Part shown: piece by piece, positions 1 to 6,100 of the stretch
Numbering within the stretch: position 1 is the first letter of the stretch
How the letters are laid out: each line of letters begins with the position of its first letter
NCBI GenBank assembly: GCA_015522935.1
Contig: WALH01000072.1
Span: forward strand, 1 to 27,609
Length of the DNA: 27,609 bases
DNA from: DHVE2 group archaeon
GTDB taxonomy: Archaea; Thermoplasmatota; Thermoplasmata; Thermoplasmatales; Aciduliprofundaceae
Direction: 5' to 3'
Program-made: the position numbers and the translations under genes
Notes under the pieces: model-generated
Told to the model about the DNA's origin: nothing
Databases searched by the model: none
Seen by the model: only the letters and a program-made list of their open reading frames with translations

Positions 1-671
1 ATCCCACTCATGGAACTGCAGCAGGTGCTCTTGCAGCGCCAAGAATATTAAAAAGAGTTGCAGAATTAAATCATGCAAATTTGAATAGATGGCTTGGGAT
101 TCAGGTTGGATTTGAAACAGCATCAGGAGAGCTGATTGCAAAAACGGCAAGAAATAAAATGAAACCCTTCAGTCCAGAGGAATGGCCATGGGTTCTGTTG
201 AATGGGACGTATGCGTTTAACAAATTTTTCTGGTTTCCAGCATATACCACCATTATGGGATTGCCCGGGGAAGTGGAGGAGGATGAAATAGATACTGCAA
301 GATTGATCATCACTATGGAGAAAAAACTGCACGAGAAATTAGGAGAGCAGGCACATTTTAGTGTAACTCCTCTTTCTTTTGTTCCCATGTCTGCCCTTAA
401 AGATAAAGAGGGTTTTGATATAATGAGTCAGCTCACACCTGGAAGAGTTTTGCATTTATACCATGCATGGAGACATCTTGCATGGGAAGTTGACCATGGA
501 TTAAAGAGAGCATCGCGTGGAAATCCAAATCTTTTAATTTTTTCACCACTTGCAAAATTAGGCTCAAAACTTCTTGTTCATATGATAAGAAAATGGGCAA
601 TAACTCATGGTATGGATGTAGATAAGCCTTTGGAACCAATGGATGTGAAGATAGAAGAGATAGATGTTTGA
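1..671 (+). CDS. Radical SAM protein, C-terminal part (5' truncated)
   Basis: The frame is open from the left edge (first full codon at position 3) to a TGA at 669-671, so the gene begins outside the window; a TTG at 81 is only an internal codon. The visible ~222 residues contain a stretch reading like the second half of a radical SAM barrel: GFETASGELIAK, then KPFSPEEWP, then GLPGEVEED near 258-284. In COG1032-type B12-binding radical SAM proteins the matching blocks are GxETGS, the KPxxPEEWP segment and GLPGEteeD, which bind S-adenosylmethionine and close the barrel. The cysteine motif for the 4Fe-4S cluster would lie upstream of the window. The substrate cannot be told. The C-terminal ~80 residues are helical and basic, with no motif I recognise. 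The family call rests on motif resemblance only. Confidence 0.7.
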   Translation, partial: PTHGTAAGALAAPRILKRVAELNHANLNRWLGIQVGFETASGELIAKTARNKMKPFSPEEWPWVLLNGTYAFNKFFWFPAYTTIMGLPGEVEEDEIDTARLIITMEKKLHEKLGEQAHFSVTPLSFVPMSALKDKEGFDIMSQLTPGRVLHLYHAWRHLAWEVDHGLKRASRGNPNLLIFSPLAKLGSKLLVHMIRKWAITHGMDVDKPLEPMDVKIEEIDV

Positions 672-710
672 AAATTTTAAAAATCATTTTATTTCAATTC
701 TCTCAGGTTA

Positions 711-731
711 CCATTCTTTTTTTGGGGGGGG
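711..731 (+). terminator. T-rich tract followed by a G run, possible terminator
   Basis: A run of seven T (717-723) is followed directly by eight G (724-731), 46 nt after the stop of the upstream gene. Archaeal termination often occurs at T-rich tracts without a hairpin, so this is a plausible end for the radical SAM transcript. The role of the G run is unknown, and such a homopolymer is also a place where sequencing errors occur. Confidence 0.3.
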
Positions 732-775
732 AGAGTTATGAGTATTTTGATTATTCTATTTTATGTATTCTAATA

Positions 776-786
776 CATATATTTTT
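776..786 (+). promoter_or_regulatory. TATA-like box for the metallophosphoesterase gene
   Basis: CATATATTTTT lies about 68 nt before the ATG at 849, which would put transcription start near 805-810 and leave a ~40 nt leader. A GGAGGTG at 802-808 is too far from 849 to serve it. A TTG at 811 opens only 16 codons in another frame. The start of the following gene is therefore less certain than others here. Confidence 0.4.
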
Positions 787-848
787 AAAACAAAAAGGGA
801 TGGAGGTGCATTGGAAAATTTTATTCCCCAGATTATGATAATCCCTCA

Positions 849-1562
849 ATGGACGAGATAAATCTTGGCAGAATTACCCTCACTCGATACTTTATGCTCT
901 ACATTGAAGAATACGAATTAGCGGCCATGGCAGATTTTCATTTAGGATACGAGGATGTTATGGCTTCTCAAGGTCTCTTTCTTCCCAGAATTCAGAGAGA
1001 TTACATCATGAAACTTCTGGATAAAATTTATGAGAAATACGATCCCAAAATGTTCATTGTGGACGGGGATCTAAAGCATGAATTCTCAAAAAACATGCCT
1101 CAGGAGTGGAAGGAAATAGAGGAAGTTGTGGATTATCTATCAGATAAAAGCCAGCTCATTGTGATAAGAGGTAATCACGACAATTTCTTAAAGAGCATTC
1201 TAAAAAGGAGAGGTATAGAACTACTAGATGATTTCACAATTGGAGACTATCACTTTTTGCATGGCCACAAATACTGTGAACTACCAGAGAATAAAGTAAC
1301 CATAATTGGGCATGAGCATCCCTCTGTCACGCTAAGAGATGATATATTCGCAACTGTGAAATTTCCCTGCTTTCTTTATTCTCCCAATTTGATTGTTCTT
1401 CCAGCAGCAAGTATTTACGCCTCAGGAACTGATGTAACGAAGAGTGATTACATCTCTCCAATCCTTCAGAAAAACAGATTCGATTTCAATATATTTGGAA
1501 TAGATGAGAAGATGGGGATTTTTCCCCTTGGAAAACTCAGCTCGATCCTTCAAGAACGTTGA
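849..1562 (+). CDS. Metallophosphoesterase (COG1407-like, archaeal)
   Basis: A 237-residue calcineurin-like phosphoesterase. Ligands of the two-metal site appear in the usual order: DFHLG (Asp29, His31), DGDLKH (Asp72), RGNHD (Asn109, His110), LHGH (138-140) and GHEHP (155-158). These coordinate paired Mn/Fe/Zn ions that hydrolyse phosphoesters. The size and compact form match the stand-alone archaeal COG1407 group, often called ICC-like or SbcD-like; the natural substrate is unknown. ATG 849 places the first metal motif about 29 residues in, which is reasonable, although no ribosome binding site sits directly before it. The 3' end overlaps the convergent Mrp gene by 26 nt. No accessory nuclease or helicase gene lies next to it, so a DNA-repair role is not supported by context. 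Confidence 0.85.
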   Translation: MDEINLGRITLTRYFMLYIEEYELAAMADFHLGYEDVMASQGLFLPRIQRDYIMKLLDKIYEKYDPKMFIVDGDLKHEFSKNMPQEWKEIEEVVDYLSDKSQLIVIRGNHDNFLKSILKRRGIELLDDFTIGDYHFLHGHKYCELPENKVTIIGHEHPSVTLRDDIFATVKFPCFLYSPNLIVLPAASIYASGTDVTKSDYISPILQKNRFDFNIFGIDEKMGIFPLGKLSSILQER

Positions 1563-2370
1563 GGAGATTCTCCACAACCTCTTCGAATGCCTTTGCTGCC
1601 TCGCTTTTGGCATATTCTATCACAAATGGTTTTCCCTCATCTCCGCACCTTACTATGTTCGCATCCATAGGAATAGAGCCAAGAAAAGGAACATTGTATT
1701 TCTTAGCAGCTTTTTCCCCGCCGCCCTTTCCGAATATCTCGCCTGTCATGTTTTCTATTATTCCTACAACTTTCTGATTTACCTGCCTTGCAAAGTTTAG
1801 GGCCTTTGTAGCGTCTAAAAGTGCAACTTCCTGTGGAGTGACAACGATGAGCGCACCGTCCATATCCTTTATTAACTGTGCAACACTTAGAGCTTCATCT
1901 CCAGTGCCGGGTGGCATATCAACTATGAAGAAATCCAAATCTCCCCAAGCAACCTCATCTAAGAGCTGCTGGATTGCCTTGTGTTTGAGGGGGCCTCTCC
2001 ATATCACGGGCACATCATCGCTGGGTAAAGCCATCTGAAGGGAAATAACCTTGAGATTTGGGATTGGCTCAACAGGCACTATCATATTTTCATCGTTAAC
2101 CATGAGTTTCACTTCCTGCACTCCTAACATCTTTGGAACATTGGGGCCATGGATATCCGCATCCAATAATCCAACCCGATAACCTTTAAGGGCAAGGGTT
2201 GTTGCTAAATTCACTGATACTGTGGTTTTTCCCACGCCTCCTTTTCCGCTTAAAACCATCATTTTATGCTTGATTTTTCTCATTTTTTCCGCTATTCTTT
2301 TTTCCGCTTCTTTAGACTGCTTTATTCTTTCAGCCATAGCCTTGGCCTGCTCTTTATCATATACTGCCAT
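1537..2370 (-). CDS. Mrp/NBP35-type P-loop ATPase without the CxxC motif
   Basis: A 277-residue member of the Mrp/ApbC/NBP35 branch of deviant-Walker ATPases. It shows the GKGGVGKT loop (42-49), LLDADIHGPNVP (68-79) and DMPPGTGDE (151-159). Family members carry Fe-S clusters to apo-proteins and usually bind the bridging cluster through a CPxC pair that follows ENMS. Here residues 207-214 read NMTGEIFG, so the pair is gone; the only cysteine seen in the C-terminal third is Cys242. There is also no N-terminal DUF59 domain; instead there is a ~35-residue basic helical lead. The ATG is preceded by GGTGAT at 2376-2381. It may act as an ATPase with another partner, or hold a cluster in a different way. 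Family membership is certain, the Fe-S role is not. Confidence 0.88.
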   Translation of the reverse strand: MAVYDKEQAKAMAERIKQSKEAEKRIAEKMRKIKHKMMVLSGKGGVGKTTVSVNLATTLALKGYRVGLLDADIHGPNVPKMLGVQEVKLMVNDENMIVPVEPIPNLKVISLQMALPSDDVPVIWRGPLKHKAIQQLLDEVAWGDLDFFIVDMPPGTGDEALSVAQLIKDMDGALIVVTPQEVALLDATKALNFARQVNQKVVGIIENMTGEIFGKGGGEKAAKKYNVPFLGSIPMDANIVRCGDEGKPFVIEYAKSEAAKAFEEVVENLLNVLEGSS

Positions 2371-2399
2371 ATCTCATCACCTACTCGGGTATAAGTGTG

Positions 2400-2409
2400 C
2401 TTATATATC
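2400..2409 (-). promoter_or_regulatory. TATA box upstream of the Mrp-type ATPase gene
   Basis: Read on the minus strand this is GATATATAAG, centred about 34 nt before the ATG at 2370. It would start a very short leader holding the GGTGAT binding site. Confidence 0.5.
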
Positions 2410-2446
2410 ATCTTTTTTGGACATATGTGAGTAAAAATTTGAAAAG

Positions 2447-3526
2447 TTATGGAACTGTGCACTCTAAATTACCCTCATAAAAATTGTATGTTAATTTAAT
2501 AGTATCCCCTCCTTTTATCGAGGAACAGTGAATAACAATAATATCACCATTGCTTACCATTCCATTTCCATCTTCATCAATGAATGTCCATTCATCATCC
2601 CCATTTACCTTATTTACGTATCTAAGTTCTCCGTAATTTTCAATTTCAATATGCACATCGAAAGGAGATAGAGAGGATGGGCTGGTCAGAAACATTGTGG
2701 AATTTACCCAACCTTCGCCAACATTTGAGCCCTTTGCATTATACTGCAGACTCCCATAAATGACTCCCATGTACGCATAGCAGGTGAATGTGCCATTGTA
2801 TCCCTTGTAAGATAGGGATATTGAATCTCCGCTTTTGATCTCTAAGTCATGAACAACTATGGTATCGTTGGTGCTTATCCGCCTATTCCCATCTTTATCC
2901 ATGAATGTCCATTGGTCATCACCGTTTATCGTGGGGGAATATTTAAGCACTGTGTGGCTAACAGTTATGATCACATACTCAGGGCTCATCGTTCTGGGAT
3001 TACGGAGAGATACTGTGATGTTGAAAAATCTCATAGCCAAATTGGAAGCATCGGGGTTGATTTCAATTGCCCCGCAGAGTGTTTTGGGCGGGGGAGGAAT
3101 GCTCTGCACCCTGTACCCATAGCTGATGAACATTACAAAACCTCCTCTATCTCTATACTCCATGGTTATTTCGTTTCCCTGTATTTTATAACTTATTTTG
3201 TAGGTGTTGGTGATGTTTCCTTCAGGCGTTATATTAATCTGATTGTTACCGACATATTTCCATGTAAAAGGAATACGGTATCCTCCGCACGGATCCGGAT
3301 AGTACGAGTATCCGCTTCCACTCTCGTTGAATACGACGTATCTGTCTATTTTGTATGTGATATTGTGGGAAGGTAAAACATCTTTCTCTTTTGTTAAATG
3401 CCATTTACCCACTATGGTGTTTTCCTTTGGAAAAATCACAAAAATTACGGCTATTACAACAATTGCAACAACTGCAACGCTTATCCCAGCCCAGAGCCAG
3501 TATTTTCTTTTGCTTGAGAGTGTCAC
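2447..3526 (-). CDS. Membrane-anchored exported protein: lipocalin-like region plus two Ca-loop-like repeats
   Basis: A 359-residue protein with one N-terminal membrane segment (about 10-32) after a short basic tail. Residues 36-140 begin with IVGKWHL and contain many strands and aromatic residues, resembling bacterial lipocalin-like domains. The rest holds two related units (about 151-250 and 262-357). Each has a core of DDxWTFxDxDGN, then xxSxxDxIVxH: residues 203-226 and 310-333. The DxDGN loops look like dockerin/EF-hand calcium loops and recall the W-F-D-x-DGD-x-S segment of archaeal pilin-like exported proteins. Numerous Asn-x-Ser/Thr sequons support an extracellular location. The GTG start at 3526 follows GGTGAT with ordinary spacing. 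It is transcribed away from the ATP synthase operon. Function unknown; an anchored surface protein is the best description. Confidence 0.75.
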   Translation of the reverse strand: MTLSSKRKYWLWAGISVAVVAIVVIAVIFVIFPKENTIVGKWHLTKEKDVLPSHNITYKIDRYVVFNESGSGYSYYPDPCGGYRIPFTWKYVGNNQINITPEGNITNTYKISYKIQGNEITMEYRDRGGFVMFISYGYRVQSIPPPPKTLCGAIEINPDASNLAMRFFNITVSLRNPRTMSPEYVIITVSHTVLKYSPTINGDDQWTFMDKDGNRRISTNDTIVVHDLEIKSGDSISLSYKGYNGTFTCYAYMGVIYGSLQYNAKGSNVGEGWVNSTMFLTSPSSLSPFDVHIEIENYGELRYVNKVNGDDEWTFIDEDGNGMVSNGDIIVIHCSSIKGGDTIKLTYNFYEGNLECTVP

Positions 3527-3555
3527 ACTCCATCACCTTACTTAGAGATGTAAAA

Positions 3556-3565
3556 CATATATTTC
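3556..3565 (-). promoter_or_regulatory. TATA-like box for the exported protein gene
   Basis: Minus-strand GAAATATATG lies about 34 nt before the GTG start at 3526 and upstream of its GGTGAT site. It sits back to back with the promoter of the ATP synthase operon. Confidence 0.4.
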
Positions 3566-3613
3566 ATATTTTTGCATTTTGTACAAAAATGAGAAATTTA
3601 GGCATCACAAAGA

Positions 3614-3620
3614 TTTATAT
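3614..3620 (+). promoter_or_regulatory. TATA box of the ATP synthase operon
   Basis: TTTATAT is centred 28 nt before the ATG at 3645, the standard archaeal TATA-to-start distance. Transcription would therefore begin at or next to this ATG, making the operon mRNA leaderless. This decides the start of atpH in favour of 3645 over an in-frame ATG at 3579. Confidence 0.6.
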
Positions 3621-3644
3621 GAGCAAAGGCAATTCTCCCCCGAA

Positions 3645-3956
3645 ATGATTGAAGAGGAAATAAAAAAGATTAGGGAATCCGAAGATTTTGCAAAAAGAAG
3701 GATCAGGAATGCTGAAGTGGAAAGCAAAGAAAAAGTGGAAAGGGCAAAGAGGGAAATTCGCAGGGAAATCGAAGAGAAGAGAAGAAATGTTCTGGATGAA
3801 ATTGAAAAGTGGAAAAAAGGCGCAGACTTACAGGGTAAAATTGAAGCTGAAAAGATAATTAATGATTACAAAAAGAGAGCCGAAGAAATAGAGGGAATCA
3901 GTAAGGAAAGACTTAGTGAGGTTGCAAGGGAGGTCCTCAACAAATTAATTGGGTGA
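3645..3956 (+). CDS. atpH: A-type ATP synthase subunit H (peripheral stalk)
   Basis: A 103-residue, highly charged, almost entirely helical protein with heptad-like Lys/Glu/Arg patterning: a long coiled coil typical of subunit H. In the complex H pairs with subunit E to form the peripheral stalks linking the catalytic head to membrane subunit I. The ATG at 3645 fits the family length; the longer reading from 3579 would add 22 residues overlapping the promoter. No ribosome binding site precedes 3645, consistent with leaderless translation. The TGA at 3954-3956 lies 5 nt before the next start. It is the first gene of the eight-gene operon, the usual place for atpH in Euryarchaeota. Confidence 0.9.
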   Translation: MIEEEIKKIRESEDFAKRRIRNAEVESKEKVERAKREIRREIEEKRRNVLDEIEKWKKGADLQGKIEAEKIINDYKKRAEEIEGISKERLSEVAREVLNKLIG

Positions 3957-3961
3957 AGGAT

Positions 3962-6100
3962 ATGCTTCTCCCTGCAAAAATGGTTGAAGCGGAAATTCTT
4001 GTTCACGATTCTGTTAAATATGATATTTTAAGAGCTGTTCAGCATTATGGATTTTTGCATGTTGAAACTCACAATATTAAAGATGTGAAAACTGCAAGAC
4101 CATGCAAGGAAATATCAAAAATTGTAGACTATGAGTTCCGGGTATCAAAATTGATGGGGGTTCTAAATATAGCGAGAAGGAAGAAGTCAGGGATAAAGAG
4201 CATGTTAAACCCAGAGAAGCCCGAAAGATTTTCAACAGTTTTGAGAGAGAGGGAGGAGATAATACGGGATGCAGAGGAGACATTGGGCGAGATAGAGGGA
4301 AAGATACTTGAAATCAATGAAAAATGGGGGAGAGTAAGTGAGAAAGAGGAAAAATTGAAAATTCAAAAGGTATGGGTTGAAAATTTGGTTGAAATGCCAT
4401 TTAATCTTTCCCATCTTGGGGAGGGTTTATATGTAAACATAATTGCAGGGGAGGCAAAGGATATATCTCAACTTTTGAAAATGAAAAAAGAGAGAAAAGC
4501 GGTGGTCTGGTACAGAACAATTGAAAAGAAGAAGAATGTTGTTTATATTATTGTAATTGCATATCTTTTGAAGGATAGAAAGGATGTGGAATCGGCATTA
4601 AGATTTTCTGGGTTTGCAGAATATGATCTATCTGGATGGAAAGGAAAACCAGAAGAAGTATTGAGAAAGATTGAAGAAAAAGAGAAGAAATTAAAAAAAG
4701 AGAAGGAAAGAATTTTAAATAAGATAAGAGAAATGAGAAAAAAATATTATGCAAGATTGGCGATTTTGAAAGATGATTTACACAACGAAAAATTGAAAGA
4801 GGAGATCCACAATAAATTTGGAAAGACAGATTACACAACTGTTATAAGGGGATACATTCCAAAGAAAAATATTGATGATGCAAAAAAAATAATAGAGGAG
4901 AAGGCGAAGGGGTTGTGTATAATTAAATGGAGAGATGCAAAGGGAGATAACGTTCCAGTAAAATATGAAAATCCAAAAATTTTTAGGCCTTTTCAGGCAT
5001 TTATTGATATGTATTCCACACCGAAATACGGACATATTGAGCCAACAGTAATCATTGCTCCTCTTTTCGTGATATACTTTGGATTAACCTTAGGAGATGC
5101 AGGATATGGGTTGATAATGGCAATCCTTGGCTATCTTTTATGGAGGAGAATAGGAAAATACAACTGGACAAATCGCACACTTGGAAAAATTCTGTTCCCT
5201 TCTGGAATTATGGCAATAGTATTTGGATTGATTCAGGGGGGTATATTTGGCCCTCTTAATCAGTATAATTTTCTCACACAATTCATAAAATACAAACCAA
5301 TTATGGACCCCATGAAGGACCCTGTAACTCTTTTGGTAATCGCTTTAATTGTTGGTATAGCCCAGATTTCTCTCGGTTTAATTCTTGGCGCATATCATCA
5401 TTTAAAGGATAAGAAGTATGGAGACTTCTTGAATTCAGAATTATCATGGTTTATTCTTCTTCCATCATCGGGGATATTGATTGGATATTATTTCGGATGG
5501 TGGAGCGTGGATGGTAACACCGTTTTGATTTCCTGGATCTTCACACTGTTCTCCTTAATTTTTCTGCTTCCTGGTACAATTTCAAAGATTTTGAAAAAAG
5601 GAGATGTGAATGGATTGTTCTTTTTTGACATCACAGGGATGCTTGGAGACTGGCTATCCTTTTCAAGATTATTAGCGTTGGATCTTGCAACGTCAGGGAT
5701 TGCGTTAACGATAAATATATTTGCAGATATTATAAATACCATGGTAACGGGAACCGGAAATCTTGTATGCTGTCTCCCTCTGCTTATTATAGGTATTGCC
5801 CTCTACGCATATTTCATGCGAGGAAAGGATTTGATAAAAAAGAGCATTGCTCTCCTCCTTCTCATATTTGGTGTTGTGGGAATGATAAACCTGACCGCTG
5901 GAATTTATCTATTCTTAGCATTCTTCTTAATAATCGGTCACATTGGAAATGCCATTCTCCAATCTCTTGGCTCATTTGTTCATTCTCTCAGATTGCAGTA
6001 CGTTGAATTCTTCTCCAAGTTTTATGAGGGAGATGGTGTGAAATTCACTCCATTTAGGGAGATAAGAGAATACACAAAAGTTGGAGGTGCTGAAAAATGA
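3962..6100 (+). CDS. atpI: A-type ATP synthase subunit I (membrane stator, a subunit)
   Basis: A 712-residue protein with the family's two halves. Residues 1-350 form a soluble arm with long coiled coils (95-140, 230-265). Residues 360-690 hold about eight membrane helices. The ion path arginines are visible in SRLLAL (Arg569) and HSLRLQYVEFF (Arg677). The segment GLTLGDAGYG (374-383) is also family-typical. Subunit I forms the two half-channels beside the rotor ring and anchors the peripheral stalks. ATG 3962 gives MLLPAKM, matching the usual start of the family, and follows GGTGA with 5 nt spacing; a GTG at 3953 overlapping the atpH stop is the alternative. The end overlaps atpK by 4 nt (ATGA), suggesting translational coupling. 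Confidence 0.95.
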   Translation: MLLPAKMVEAEILVHDSVKYDILRAVQHYGFLHVETHNIKDVKTARPCKEISKIVDYEFRVSKLMGVLNIARRKKSGIKSMLNPEKPERFSTVLREREEIIRDAEETLGEIEGKILEINEKWGRVSEKEEKLKIQKVWVENLVEMPFNLSHLGEGLYVNIIAGEAKDISQLLKMKKERKAVVWYRTIEKKKNVVYIIVIAYLLKDRKDVESALRFSGFAEYDLSGWKGKPEEVLRKIEEKEKKLKKEKERILNKIREMRKKYYARLAILKDDLHNEKLKEEIHNKFGKTDYTTVIRGYIPKKNIDDAKKIIEEKAKGLCIIKWRDAKGDNVPVKYENPKIFRPFQAFIDMYSTPKYGHIEPTVIIAPLFVIYFGLTLGDAGYGLIMAILGYLLWRRIGKYNWTNRTLGKILFPSGIMAIVFGLIQGGIFGPLNQYNFLTQFIKYKPIMDPMKDPVTLLVIALIVGIAQISLGLILGAYHHLKDKKYGDFLNSELSWFILLPSSGILIGYYFGWWSVDGNTVLISWIFTLFSLIFLLPGTISKILKKGDVNGLFFFDITGMLGDWLSFSRLLALDLATSGIALTINIFADIINTMVTGTGNLVCCLPLLIIGIALYAYFMRGKDLIKKSIALLLLIFGVVGMINLTAGIYLFLAFFLIIGHIGNAILQSLGSFVHSLRLQYVEFFSKFYEGDGVKFTPFREIREYTKVGGAEK

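Noticed and set aside
738..773. 11-codon frame after a purine-rich run as a leader peptide
   Set aside because: It lies upstream of the likely TATA box for the next gene and is too short and hydrophobic to judge; probably chance.
3579..3644. Longer N-terminus for subunit H
   Set aside because: The extension would span the TATA box at 3614-3620 and add residues unlike the coiled coil of the family.
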